A stretch of 64,000 nucleotides of DNA, taken from the NCBI GenBank assembly GCA_012656075.1, contig JAAKBF010000360.1, positions 62,001-126,000 of the forward strand, given 5' to 3'. The translations under genes were made by a program, and so were the position numbers. Below, piece by piece: positions 51,372-62,341 of this stretch. Source of the stretch: Phytophthora hibernalis (lineage: Eukaryota; Oomycota; Peronosporomycetes; Peronosporales; Peronosporaceae). Each line of letters begins with the position of its first letter. The first letter of the stretch is position 1. The notes under the pieces were generated by a model. It did no database searches. It saw nothing but the letters and a program-made list of their open reading frames with translations, and was not told the origin of the DNA.

Positions 51372-54233
51372 CTACGATCGCCGCGACTTCTTTGACTTCT
51401 TGCCGCGAGTCGGGTTGAGACCCTTCGACTGGTTCACCATCGCTTCCTTCACAATCTGGTCGTAGTCGTCGGCGCTAGTGAACAACGACTTCCGCTTGTC
51501 ACCAGCCTTGGGTGGTGTCTGTTTCTTTCTCTTAGCCTCCAGTTGCTCCAACTCCTCCTGGAGAACTTCGTCGTCGTCATCCATGCCGCCCAAGGCCGAG
51601 AAGTCGAAGGCATCCTCATCATCTTCCTCGTCTTCATCGTCCTCTTCCTGTTGCTCTTCGGCATCGGAATCGTCCTCACCGTCGTCCTCTTCGACGTCAC
51701 TTTCATCAACTTCGGCCTCGGCCTCCTCCATGTCTTCGTCCTCACCGTCCAGTGTAGGCTCGTCCTCGTCCTCGTCATCGGAGTCTTCCCAGCCGGCAGT
51801 GTCCGGATCTTCATCGTCCATGTCGCCATCTTTCATGATGCCCTCGGCAAGCTCCTGTGCGTACGCCTCTAGCTCTTCATCTTCCTCGCCATCCTCCATG
51901 TCGGAGAACGCGTCCGCATCGTGATCATCGTTGGCCTTCTTCGCGCGGCGGTTTTTAGGGTGAGCAGCATCCCGATTGGCACGCTCCTTGAAGAACTTGT
52001 AGAAAAACTGGTCGCTAGCGTCCACGTTGTCCTCGTTCTCATGTAGCACTGCCTCTGTGTTAATGGGGGCGAATGTCCAGTTCTTTGCCTTGGCACCGCT
52101 GTTGCCGCTGGCCTCAGCCACCTTGTGCCGCGGCTTCTTGTTCACGAACTTCTCGAAGAACGCGTGCATCGTAAAGTCCACCAGCGGATCGCCGGCGTAC
52201 TGAATGCCGATGTCCTTGTTCTCTAACAACTGTTTCGTGAAGCTTTGCACAGACGGGTGGTAGTGGCGAGCCAGCATCTGAATCTCCCACGCACACGTCG
52301 TCTCAGCACCAGCATACAACGGGTTGCGCTTGGCAGCATAGTAGCCGCCCTCCTTCTTCTCATCGCCCTTCTTACTAGTTGATTTCTTAGTGGGTTCGTC
52401 GTCAAAGCTCACAACAGCAGTGTGCTTGGACTTCTTCGCCTCCTTTTCAGGCTTGCCAAACATCTGGGCCAAGACCTTGGCCGAACGCTCCGCATCCGTC
52501 AGACCATCATTAAGCTTCTGGGATCCAGCATCTTCTTGCGTAGTATCGTTGTCGTCATCGGATTCCTCCTTTTCGAGTTCGAACTCAGGAGTATCCTCGT
52601 CCGTCTTAGCATCTTCAAAATGCTCATCGTCAGCAGACTTGCCATTAGCCGAGCCAGCCTCGGGTTGGTCAAGCAGTGTACGCAATTGGGGCTTCACCTT
52701 GAGCAGCTCAGATAGCAGGAACAGCACAGCACAAGTGAAAGCCGGCGGCATCACACTGGCTAGCTGCAACAAACGCTTCATAAACGCACCCGCGCGTGCA
52801 GGTGAAACATCGACCTTCACGGCGCGGAAGAGCAGGTTGAGGAAGAGCGTGTGCTTTGACGTCTCGCGGACCTTGGGGTCAATCAGTTTGCCGTACAGCG
52901 CAGAGTAAAAACGGTCGGAAATCGAGTTGGTGCTGTTCATGACCTGGAACAACAGCATAAGCGCCTGCACGCTGGTGCTGTGATGGGCGCGGTGCACAAC
53001 CTGGAACAGCGAGTCGATCTCCTCCGTGAAGTTAGCCGACGTGGCGTTCGCGTACGGGAACGCACGGTTGACACCAACCAGCAGTGCACTCAGCAACTTG
53101 CGGTCCATGGCTTCATCAGACGTCGGGCCTGCAGATTTCTTCTTCTTGTTCTTCTTACTCTTGGCGTCCTTCGCACTCTTCTTGTTCTTCTCCTTCACTT
53201 CATCATGACGGTGCACCTCCTTCGAGAACAGACCGAAGTACACGGAGATCAAGTGGCCGGCCAAGTCGGTATCCACTCCATCGCCCTCGAGGTAGATCTG
53301 GTTCAAGAACAGCACGGCGTTGTACTTGGCGCGGTCCGAGACCTTGGGCCGGGTCAGCAGTCGTTCTACTTCGTCCACCACGACGCGCTTCATGGCCGGG
53401 TGTTCACGCAGCAGGTCCTGCAGCATCCGGTGCAGGTAGGCGGCAATCTTGCGGTCCGGGTCTCCGAGCTTGTTGACCAGCATGGCCAGCAGTACGGCCT
53501 CCTGCTCGGGCTTGGCGCGCAGCAGCGCGTTGGACGCGCGCAGACACGCGCGCTTGTGGCTGTCCACGGCGTCGTCCATGCCCGAGGCCAGCACGGCCGT
53601 GAGCTGAGTATAAGCCGTCTTCAAGCAGTGCTCAAAGAACCAGAGCACCAAGTGGGCGGGCGACGCCTGGGCCGCCTGCAGTGGGTGCTGGTGGAAGAAA
53701 CGCAGCTTGGCCGCGTCCGGCAGCAGGCTGTTCAGGAACAAATCCTTGAGCGAGTCCACGGCCATGAGGCTCTCGCGACGGGCCTTCTTGCTGGCCATGG
53801 TGATGAGCTGGCCGACTCTCATCAGCGAGTGTAGAGGCGATCCCTGCGACGTGAGCGTGAGTGCGGCCACCCTGTCGGACAGTGTACCGGACTTCATCAT
53901 GGTGGCCAAGTACTTGTCGTCGCTCGACATCTTGCTGCTTTTGTGCGCATCGAAGCGGGCCACCTCGTTCTCCAGCAGCTGCTGTGCCTGCTTCTTGAGT
54001 GTCAACACCAGCTCGTCCGAGGCATTGAGCTGTTCGCTGTCGGCCGTTTTCTTGAGCTTGGGCTTGAGTTTGGGCTCGACGTCGTACCAGGCCACGCCCT
54101 CGGCCAGCTGGGCCACTAGTTGGTCCAGGTTTCCTGCTTCAGGAACTGCCTTCTCTGTGCGGGCCGCATCCTTGGACCACGTCTTGGCGCTGTGGCCGGC
54201 ACGCGCCTTACTCGTCTTGACGTCCTTGGCCAT
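51372..54233 (-). CDS. NOC1: Nucleolar ribosome biogenesis protein Noc1/Mak21 (CEBPZ family)
   Basis: Intact single-exon frame of 953 residues from ATG 54233. A longer frame starts only at GTG. The N-terminal helical repeats include SKKARRESLMAVDSLKDLFL and LVNKLGDPDRKIAAYLHRML. The CBF/MAK21 domain is in the middle: KLLSALLVGVNRAFPYA, FQVVHRAHHSTSVQALMLLF, DRFYSALYGKLIDP, HTLFLNLLFRAVKVDVS. CAWEIQMLARHYHPSVQSF is followed by long acidic tracts and a basic tail ending KKSKKSRRS. Noc1 with Noc2 escorts early pre-60S particles. It converges with NUP160 (168 bp between stops). Confidence 0.95.
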   Translation of the reverse strand: MAKDVKTSKARAGHSAKTWSKDAARTEKAVPEAGNLDQLVAQLAEGVAWYDVEPKLKPKLKKTADSEQLNASDELVLTLKKQAQQLLENEVARFDAHKSSKMSSDDKYLATMMKSGTLSDRVAALTLTSQGSPLHSLMRVGQLITMASKKARRESLMAVDSLKDLFLNSLLPDAAKLRFFHQHPLQAAQASPAHLVLWFFEHCLKTAYTQLTAVLASGMDDAVDSHKRACLRASNALLRAKPEQEAVLLAMLVNKLGDPDRKIAAYLHRMLQDLLREHPAMKRVVVDEVERLLTRPKVSDRAKYNAVLFLNQIYLEGDGVDTDLAGHLISVYFGLFSKEVHRHDEVKEKNKKSAKDAKSKKNKKKKSAGPTSDEAMDRKLLSALLVGVNRAFPYANATSANFTEEIDSLFQVVHRAHHSTSVQALMLLFQVMNSTNSISDRFYSALYGKLIDPKVRETSKHTLFLNLLFRAVKVDVSPARAGAFMKRLLQLASVMPPAFTCAVLFLLSELLKVKPQLRTLLDQPEAGSANGKSADDEHFEDAKTDEDTPEFELEKEESDDDNDTTQEDAGSQKLNDGLTDAERSAKVLAQMFGKPEKEAKKSKHTAVVSFDDEPTKKSTSKKGDEKKEGGYYAAKRNPLYAGAETTCAWEIQMLARHYHPSVQSFTKQLLENKDIGIQYAGDPLVDFTMHAFFEKFVNKKPRHKVAEASGNSGAKAKNWTFAPINTEAVLHENEDNVDASDQFFYKFFKERANRDAAHPKNRRAKKANDDHDADAFSDMEDGEEDEELEAYAQELAEGIMKDGDMDDEDPDTAGWEDSDDEDEDEPTLDGEDEDMEEAEAEVDESDVEEDDGEDDSDAEEQQEEDDEDEEDDEDAFDFSALGGMDDDDEVLQEELEQLEAKRKKQTPPKAGDKRKSLFTSADDYDQIVKEAMVNQSKGLNPTRGKKSKKSRRS

Positions 54234-54549
54234 ATTGGCAACTGCAACGGTAGCGACCTTGGGCCAATCAACCAGACCCGTCTCACGGCATATATATTCC
54301 ACGCCATAGGTTTAGTATTACAGTGTGCATACGCGTTTTCATCATTGCGTTCATTATAATTTTATAAATGTATCTACATTAAACAGTTCATAAAGCTCTA
54401 ACACTTGAATCCACAAAAATCAGATGTTCAATGATATGAGTTTACACAGGTGACTGAAAAATTGAGTGCACCACTGTATGTCTATTTCGCGGTTGAAAGC
54501 CAATTTCGCGTCCTTCCCGCCATTACCAGCTTCAAACACCACGCGCAAG

Positions 54550-55434
54550 ATGGACATGGCCCAACTGCTGAGCGAGACGGCGTCGTCCGTGGCCGAGGCG
54601 GCCAGGGCGATGGCCGCAACCACAACGCCACCAACTATCAACCCGGTGCCCACGTCCTTCATCGCGGCCGAGATTCGCAACGACGTGGAAGAGAGCGAGG
54701 AAGAGTTCGACGAAGACAACCACGAGTGGGCCAAGTGGAACTGCAATCAGATCCGCTCCAAGATCCGCGACTTCCTAGGCACCAAGGAGATGACGCAGAC
54801 GGCGTTCCTGAAGCTCTGCGACATCAACTCCAACTCGTTCTACCGGTTCATGAACCTCAATGGTCCGTACTCAGGCTCGGACAACCAAACGTACGAATTC
54901 GCAGCCATTTTCTTCTACCGACGAGAGAAAAAAGAGACGGAGGAGCAGAAGAAGGAGGAGAAGAAACTCAAAGCTTTGAAGCCTGAAGACAGGAAACGCA
55001 AGGCCACGGAGGTGAAAGTGCAGAAGGCCAAGAAATCCAAGACGGGAGAGGAGGCGCTTGAGAAGATCGAGCAAGTAAAGATCCCGGATATGGACGACGA
55101 AGGCAACGTGCCAGTGTACGACGACTGCGACGAGGTCCGTAAAAAGATCAACTTCTTCCTGGGCAAGAAGACCGTGACGAAAGCGGCCTTCTTGCGAGCG
55201 TTGGGCAACGTCAACAGCAACAGTCTGCGCTGCTTCATGAACCTGAAACGCGGTGCTGGGTCGGGCGCGGCCAACGTCGTGTACCGCACGGCCTACATCT
55301 TCTTCGAGAAAAAGCGCATCTTGGAAGGAGGCAAAAAGACCAAGAAGCGTCTGGAGAACGAGGCGAAGCAGGGACGTCACGGGTTCCCCCTCCGCCACGA
55401 CAACGGCATGCGTTGGGTCATCGTGTCGAAGTGA
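54550..55434 (+). CDS. DUF7726-type protein with two tandem domains
   Basis: Intact 294-residue frame. I place the start at ATG 54550 (MDMAQLLSETASS); an upstream ATG at 54478 is possible. After an acidic segment the first domain (about 62-128) has CNQIRSKIRDFLGTKEMTQT, AFLKLCDINSNSFYRFMNL, and YEFAAIFFYRR. A Lys-rich coiled linker follows. The second domain (about 195-294) has EVRKKINFFLGKKTVTKAAF, LRALGNVNSNSLRCFMNLKR and YRTAYIFFEKKRI. The helix-turn-helix-like K-I-x-x-F-L...F...S..Y/F..FM pattern is that of fungal DUF7726. Function unknown. The gene diverges from NOC1 (316 bp between starts). Confidence 0.78.
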   Translation: MDMAQLLSETASSVAEAARAMAATTTPPTINPVPTSFIAAEIRNDVEESEEEFDEDNHEWAKWNCNQIRSKIRDFLGTKEMTQTAFLKLCDINSNSFYRFMNLNGPYSGSDNQTYEFAAIFFYRREKKETEEQKKEEKKLKALKPEDRKRKATEVKVQKAKKSKTGEEALEKIEQVKIPDMDDEGNVPVYDDCDEVRKKINFFLGKKTVTKAAFLRALGNVNSNSLRCFMNLKRGAGSGAANVVYRTAYIFFEKKRILEGGKKTKKRLENEAKQGRHGFPLRHDNGMRWVIVSK

Positions 55435-55636
55435 GTTCACTGCAAGTGAGTTTCGAAGACTCGACCAACCTTCATGTAGCTGCGTAAAACTTGCATTGAA
55501 TCAATCAGCGCATTTATTTCCATTCGTTCAAACTGTAAGTTACCCAGCTGTAATAAGCGCGGGAACAGTTGCAAAAATTTGAAAATCCCGCTCTTTTGAG
55601 TCAAAACTCAAATCTCTTCCCGACAACATCACTCAA

Positions 55637-56495
55637 ATGCCCAACGAGACAGTGGTTGCTGGTGATAACAACGCCCCCACCGCCATGGCGTCTACCTCGA
55701 CACTATCTTCTACTGCACCTGCCAACGCCACTACGTCTTCTCCACCGCAATCGCCGAGGAGGAGGAGTACAGCGACGACGGCTTCGACTCGCAGCACCTC
55801 AAGTACAGTTGCAACCAGCTACGGAACCAAATCCGCAAGTTCCTGGTCACGAAGGAGATGACGCTGGCGGCGTTTCTCAAGGAATGCAAAGTCAATCCTG
55901 GGTCCTACTACCGGTTCATGAATCTCAAGGGCGAGGACAACGGCTGTGCCAACAACATCTACTTTGGGGCGTCGCTCTTCTTTCACCGCCGTGAGCGAAG
56001 GGCGAAGATTGACAAGAGAAGGAGAAGGCGGGAGACAAGAAGCGCAAAGCTACGGAACAGCGCGAAGAAAAGGCAAAGAAGTCTAAGGCTGGCGCGGACT
56101 TGTTGCAACGTATTCAGGAGGTGCAACTGGAAGAAGAAGACGAGAGCGGCTACCCACGTGTGTTCGAAGATTGCAATGAAATCCGCAAGAAGATCACTTT
56201 CTTCTTGGGCGAAAAGCTCGTGACGCAAACCGCTTTTCTTAAAGCACTGGGTAACGTAAGCGCCAGCAGTCTGCGCAGCTTTATGAATTTGAAACGCGGT
56301 GCTGGGTCTGGTGCAGCGAATGTTGTGTACCGGAAGGGCTACGTCTTCTTTGAAAAGAAGCGCATTCTCGAGGGCGTGAAGAAGACCAAGAAACGCCTGG
56401 GCAACGAAACCAAGCAAGGCACCAACGGCTTTGAACTTCGCCATGACGACGGCAAGCGCTACTATTTCGTGAGTGAACTTTTCGGAAAAGATTGA
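55637..56495 (+). CDS. Tandem paralogue of the DUF7726-type protein, two frame breaks
   Basis: The ATG at 55637 begins an Ala/Thr/Ser-rich N-terminus. After one missing base near 55750 the first domain reads LKYSCNQLRNQIRKFLVTKE, AFLKECKVNPGSYYRFMNLK, and YFGASLFFHRRE. After a second missing base near 56010 come the Lys-rich linker and second domain (EIRKKITFFLGEKLVTQTAF, KGYVFFEKKRI), ending ELFGKD at 56495. Corrected length is 286 residues, close to the neighbour (294). It lies 202 bp downstream of its paralogue in the same direction. Each break removes one base, as in the housekeeping genes, so it may be intact in reality. Confidence 0.72.
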
Positions 56496-56720
56496 GCACC
56501 TGAAGTTATCTCTGTCAACAAGACTAACCAGAACTCACTGCCAACACTATGAGGAACAAGCATACTTTATATTTTCATCTCCCTCTTGCTTTTATTCTTG
56601 TTGCGCGCTGCTCTGTATCTTCCCAAAAGCAGTGGAAGAGGACGACCAAAGTTGCGAAGCGAGGAATGATTGCCGAAAAATACGCCAGCGACTGTCAGGT
56701 CAAACGAGCGCAATGGCAGC

Positions 56721-58015
56721 CTAGTGCTTGAGTGCGATCTCGTACGTCTGCTCGGCGATGCTGCGCTCCTCATCCGTGTTAACCACCATGACCTTGGTCT
56801 TGGCGTTGTCCGCCTGGATTTCGACGGGGCCCGAGCCCATCATGGACACGGCGTTCTTCTCCTCGTTGAGCTCAATACCGAGGAATTCCAGGTTGCGGCA
56901 CACGCGCTCACGGATCATAGCCGAGCTCTCGCCAATGCCGGCCGTGAAGATGACAGCGTCCAGGTCGCCACCCAGCTCCAGGAGGTAGGCGCCAAGGTAC
57001 TTACGCACACGGTGGGCGAACACGTCCAGCGCCAGGGAGGCAGCCGGGTCGTTGCCAGCACGCACGCGGTCCTGGATCACGCGGATGTCGCTCTCGTCGC
57101 AGATACCCAGCAGGCCGCTCTTCTTGTTGAGCATGGTGTCCACCTCCTGGATGCTCATGTCGAGCTCCTTGCACAGGAAGGCGTGGATGGCCGGGTCGAT
57201 ATCGCCGCAGCGTGTGCCCATGACGAGTCCCTCGAGCGGGGTCATGCCCATGCTCGTGTCAATGCAGCGGCCCTTGCTAATGGCAGCAATACTGGAGCCG
57301 TTGCCCAGGTGGCACGTGACGAAGTTGCACTCGTCCACGGGCTTGCCGAGCATGGCGGCGGCCTTCTTCGCCACGAACTGGTGGCTGGTGCCGTGGAAGC
57401 CGTAGCGACGCACGCCAAAGTCCTCGTAGAGCTTGTGTGGCAGGCCGTACGTGAAGGCCTTGGCCGGCATGGTGGCGTGGAAGGCCGTGTCGAAGACCAC
57501 GACCTGCGGGCACGGGCCAAAGACCTCGGTGGCCACCTCAATACCCAGCAGGTTGCCGGGGTTGTGCAGCGGAGCCAACTTGACGTTGGCCTTGATGGCC
57601 TCAATGACCTGACTGTCCACGAGCGAAGCCTGGCTGAAAGCCTCTCCGCCGTGCACGACGCGGTGGCCCACGGCCTTGATGCCGTCCAGGTCCTTGCCGA
57701 AGAACTTGCCCACGGCCGCCTCAAGAGCCGTACGGTGCGTGTCCAGAGGCAGTTCAATCTGCTCCTTCTTGCCCGTGGCCAGCGTCTTGTGCGTGATGCG
57801 GCCGTTCTTGCTGCTGGGCGTGGACAGCTCCACGAGGCCCGTGAACACGGCGGCGCCCACGCCCGAGGGCTGCAGGTCGAACAGCGAGTACTTGAGCGAC
57901 GAGCTTCCGGCGTTGATCACTAGCAGGTGCGAGTCGGCCACGGACGCCGAGAAGGCGCGCGTCGCCAGCTTCGGGAGCGGAAGTTTGGCCGAGAGGACGA
58001 AAATGAGCGCAACAT
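56721..58015 (-). CDS. ACK: Acetate kinase, probably mitochondrial, one frameshift near the start
   Basis: The enzyme interconverts acetyl phosphate + ADP and acetate + ATP. The family signatures are complete: LLVINAGSSSLKYSLFD, GHRVVHGGEAF, VVVFDTAFHATMP, RRYGFHGTSHQFVAKKAA, CHLGNGSSIAAI, MGTRCGDIDPA, and FTAGIGESSAMIRERVC. The acetate kinase frame has no ATG before VINAGSS. An ATG at 58015 in the next frame encodes MLRSFSSSRPNFRSRS, an Arg/Ser-rich, acid-free leader like a mitochondrial presequence. One missing base about 57960-57985 would join the two (431 residues). Acetate kinase is rare in eukaryotes but known from Phytophthora. No phosphoketolase or phosphotransacetylase gene lies nearby. 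Confidence 0.92.
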
Positions 58016-59561
58016 GACAGGAGACGTGTGCTGTCTGTCGGGCGCAAATGTCGGAATGATCGGCTCGTGGTGGATGTCGAGGACACGCCACCTACCCTGT
58101 ACGGTTTATGTGTTCTGTACCAGATAATCGGTACGGGCTCATGATGGACATCGCCGGAAAAGAGAGACGCAAGCTCTATTAATAGCGGCAGCTTCAAGAC
58201 AGGTGTCGTCGGTGCTTTGAGGTTTAGCTGTATGGACGTGTCTTCTGATTGCACTGAAGGTTGTACATGCATCGCGCAAGACGCAAGGTTGGTTGCTTGA
58301 TTCGGACTTTAGCGAGTTTTTGTTTGAAACGACATGTCGGAACTGAAGCATAGATACGATTCTTTTATTTACAAAGATAAAGTGAAATGGAGTGGAGAAA
58401 CGTACCCTTCTTTAGATGTCATAACGCACAAGATGGCACGTCACGTGTCGACGCACTCTCAAGTACGTGCGGGTCTCCAATGCAAATCGCCACACCCGAC
58501 ATCGACTACGCTCGGAGTCCGAGTCGGACTCCGAGTCGGAGTGCGCGGTTGCACCTTTTGCCTCGGCTCTGAGCCAGGATGGGGATCACAAATCGCGTAT
58601 TTCTGCTTGGTGCGCAGTGCCGGATTCGGCTCACCAATCCGATGGTCGATCCAGTACTGGTTTCAGGAGACGTCGCTGCAGGGCGCATATTGACACCATG
58701 GCATGCAATGAGATGGAGACGTGTTGCAAGCTGTGAGTGGATGGTTGTCGGCGGCAGTGCTGAATGACGCCGAATCTGCGCCTCGTCCGTGGTCGCCAAG
58801 GGCTCTTTTGTGAACAGTTTGCCTGACGAACGAAGAACCAAGCAGAAAAATCGAGGCCCTGGTCGCGATTTGCTCGGTTCGCTGCGCGCGAAGGAAATTT
58901 GCAGCAAGTGCCCCAACTTGAGGCCTTCCACTGGAAATTCCAGTGCTGGCAGCAGAGCTTGAAAGGGGTGAATTTGCGCTAGAATCTCCCCAGTGTCTCG
59001 AGATCCTCTCGCGATTCATGCATCTGCGACTCGAATTTTCAAGGTACACGTACCAACCCGCTGAGAAGCGGTGATCTACTTGCCACTTCGATGCTCATGC
59101 AGTACATTGGGACACCGACGAGCACCGGAAACGCTGCTGAGTAACAAGTTCCGGAGCCCCGCTTCTCGCCTGGGCATTTAAGAACTCTCGCCAGTTTGTT
59201 GGCGTGCTGTGAAGAATCTTCGATGAAGACATGCTTGCTACCGTACAGGTATCCATCCAATCTCTTGACGTGCTGTCTTCCAGAGTAGCGACTTGAATTG
59301 AGGTCAGCTCGCCACTGTCCTTGCCGAGTAGTTTACTCGTGAGGTGTGATGTAGTGTTTGTTCCAGTTTTAAAAGGTGGTTCAAAGCTGTCGGCACTTTG
59401 TTATCCACGCGAGTGTCTTGGTCGGCCACCGCCACTCGCGAGAGCTATGCTTTTTCGGATGTGAGCTCAACGAGTTTGATGGCATTTTATGCTGAGCTGT
59501 TCTGAGCAACAATGAGCCCGCACAAGCTATTGTATTTCTTCTAAATATATTGCTATGCATG
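58016..59561. other. Intergenic, no gene recognised
   Basis: A 141-codon minus-strand frame (58506-58931) and several shorter ones have no domain. 58508-58545 is a run of ccgagt/actcgg motifs that can fold on itself. 59200-59560 is probably the 3' flank of the coiled-coil gene. Confidence 0.4.
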
Positions 59562-62193
59562 TCAACAAAGCAAGTCGTCAAAGGCAGATGCCCCTGGTGC
59601 GACTGAAACATCATCACCAGCACTGCGCAACGAACTCACTATAGCAACTTTTTCCGAGTCCTTGGGAATCGACGGTGGCGAATCTCTTACCCCGAGCTTT
59701 CTCTTTAGCGTTTCCCAGTTAGCCTCGGGATCTGGCTCGTGACGCTCTCTTCGAATATAAAGTGGTGATGCCGCCGCGTGCTTGATCTGACGAACTAGCG
59801 TGAGGATCTCCTGTGTCGATCGCATGTGCTGACGAGGTGTAGTGCGCTGCGAGGCAAATGAGGAGAGGTCATCCACGGTGTCGAGGGACGTGAATGACGC
59901 CGAATCCCACATTTCATGCGCGCCCAACGTAGCTTCATCTGTGGCCAGTGTGGTTTCTCCAGCGAATGCTTCTGCCTTTTCATCTAGCGATAGACGGTTG
60001 AGTGAGTCGCGTGGAGAACCAAGAAGAGCTCGGGCCAGTGCTCTGCTCTTCCCACTTACGCGTGTCCGAAAATTGCTGTCGCTATGAACACTGCTGCAAC
60101 GACTTGAGCTAAGGTCATGCCGACCAGTACGAACGCTGCTTGTCGAAATACCATCATCCGAATGGCAAGATTCGCACTGACGACTCGATGATAAGGAACG
60201 CGGCGTATCCTCGAACTTCTTGTCAAGCAGTTTCTCCAACGCCCGACACCGACGAGTAAGCTCTTCGATCTTTTCCTGCGCCTCATTGCCACCTTCCACT
60301 TGAGCATTTGTCGCTACATTTTCGTAGGCTGCTGTAGGAACTGTTTGCGTTTCGACCGCACAAACACTTCGGAGCCCCACAGGTTTTAACTCATCGAGCT
60401 GTGCTTCTAGTTGTGTTCGCTGGCGTTTGTGTTCGGCCCTCATTGCGCTAATAGCTTGCTCGTGTCTTTTTCCAGATTGTCCACCTTCTCGGGGAGAAGT
60501 TCGCACAGTATCTGCTGTTCGATATCACTTCGCACTTGCGCCTCGACCTTCTGAACCTCTGTTTGTTGCGACTGCTTTACCTTTTCGATTGTTTCTGCCA
60601 ACATTTGCTTCTCCTTGCAGTGCTGCATCTCCATTTCGTCATTGCTATCTCGAAGCTGCCGAACGGTATCTTGAAGAATGCGTAGCTCTCGATCATGGAG
60701 CTCTTTCGCACATTCTTGCTGCTTCTTCAGCGCCTGACACTGCCTTTCTAGGGCTTCAGCCCCCTCCTTCGCCTGGGAAATGACCTCTTGTGTATCCCTG
60801 TGCTGGATAACAACCTGTTTCCGCTCAGCACGCAAGGTCTTGAGTTGGTTGTTCAACTGCGCCGCGTCGTCCTCGTAGCGTCGGATAGCGTGATCATGCT
60901 GGATAAATACCAAAGTCACAACACGATGTCATTACATAAGCTTCCACATTCCACTACAGTAAGTATTAATACAAGCTACAGCACCTGTTCCTTTGCTGTG
61001 GAAAGCTGAAATTCCAAGGTTTCTCGGTCCAGTTTCTTTCGGCGTTCCGCGTCCGCCGCCGTCTGTTTCCACTGTTCGGCTTCTTTTTTAGCAGCGCGTA
61101 GTTCGTCCTCAAGCTGAGCCTCCTTCTTCTTGTATCGACCTCTTACAAGCTTCAATTCTGCAATCGACTCATCCACCACTCGCTGCATTCGCTCATGGTG
61201 AAACCCTTGCATCTGCTGGACCGCACGGTCAAAGTTGGTCATCTGCCGGCGCTCATGCTGCTCCACAGCTCCGTTCATGCACGCAATCGCTTGTTCCAGT
61301 TCTAGAAACTGCTCAGCAACCTCCAAAGAGACTGCGTTCTTCAGCCCACGGCCTACATGCCACGAAGAAAACGACGAGAGATCATCTACACCACCACCGT
61401 CATCACTAGACGGTCCTCCATTGGCATCTTTACCGTCTTTCGCTCTGCTGTCAAGTCCTCCAAGATGAACCATCGCTGCCTGGAAATTCAGCGTTGGCTC
61501 ATGCGAGTACTTCCTCGTCAACGCCTCCAACTTGTGCGTCAACAGCAGCAGCCACTGCTTCACAGCATCTTGCCTCTCATCTCTCTCAGTCTGAACTGCC
61601 ACCGTCTCCGCTACAACCCCACTCCCTCCCACAGCAGGAACAGGAGATGACCACGATCTGGCGACCATCGGAGCTCCCGAACTCTGCATCTCGCCCTCTG
61701 CTCGCCCTTCCACCGCCTTTCTCCACTTGTCCTGGAAGTCGCTCAGCTGCCTCCTCACAGCCTGCAACTCTGTGCTGATCTCACTCTGTTGTGCCAACAG
61801 TTCGCTCTCCACTTGCTTCTCCTTCGGCTCTTGCTGCTGCTTTTCAACTCGTGGAGAGGCGCAAGGCGCCGGCTGGAACCAGTTGGCACTGCTGCGGACG
61901 CTCGGAGCACCTTGGGAGCTCGCCTCCAACCGGCGACGTGTATACAGAGAGTGAATCTCCCTCAGGTCGCGCGGTTTCTCGTCCGGGAAGCCTCCTCTGG
62001 CTCGCTGTATACGGTATACACGCTGGTGCTCGGTGCTGGCCACGCTACTGGCCGTGTCCAGGCTCACGTCGGCCTCCACATCACTCCAATCACCCGCGAA
62101 GATGCTGCTAGCGGCCTCACTGTACTCCTCCCAGTCCGGGAGCGCCCATGCGTCACCTCTGGCGCCTTCAACGTCGGCCTCTAGCGCTGCCAT
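59562..62193 (-). CDS. Large coiled-coil protein of unknown function, two exons, one frameshift
   Basis: Exon 1 is 62193-60985 and exon 2 is 60898-59562, joined in frame over an 86-bp GT-AG intron. Exon 1 has an acidic N-terminus with DWSDVEADVSLDTASSVAS, a heptad-rich part and a long coiled coil near its end (KKKEAQLEDELRAAKKEAEQ). Exon 2 continues the coil (QLNNQLKTLRAERKQVVIQH, ALERQCQALKKQQE). It changes frame at the T run 60467-60471 (five, six expected) and ends in a Ser-rich region with DTVDDLSSFASQ, echoing DDLSSFSS in exon 1. Corrected length is 848 residues. A cytoskeletal or centrosomal role is only a guess. Confidence 0.75.
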
Positions 62194-62341
62194 GGGCGTC
62201 GCTTTGAATGAGCTCCTGGGAATTTGAATTTGAGTTTTGAATCGCTGTGATTGGACGAAAATTCAGCATGGCACTTCAGCCTGCAGTTCATTTTCAGTTT
62301 GGTAAAGCTCGCAATATACAGTTGTGAACATGTTTGGGCAG

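Noticed and set aside
52980..53834. 284-codon open frame on the plus strand
   Set aside because: Antisense shadow of NOC1/MAK21, with no domain and no promoter.
56670..57923. 417-codon open frame on the plus strand
   Set aside because: It lies exactly opposite the acetate kinase gene. It is His/Ala/Val-rich without domains and is a product of GC-rich codon use on the coding strand.
58334..58931. Overlapping frames on both strands around 58.3-58.9 kb
   Set aside because: No recognisable motif, low-complexity cgagtc repeats inside, and no splice signals that would connect them to a neighbouring gene.
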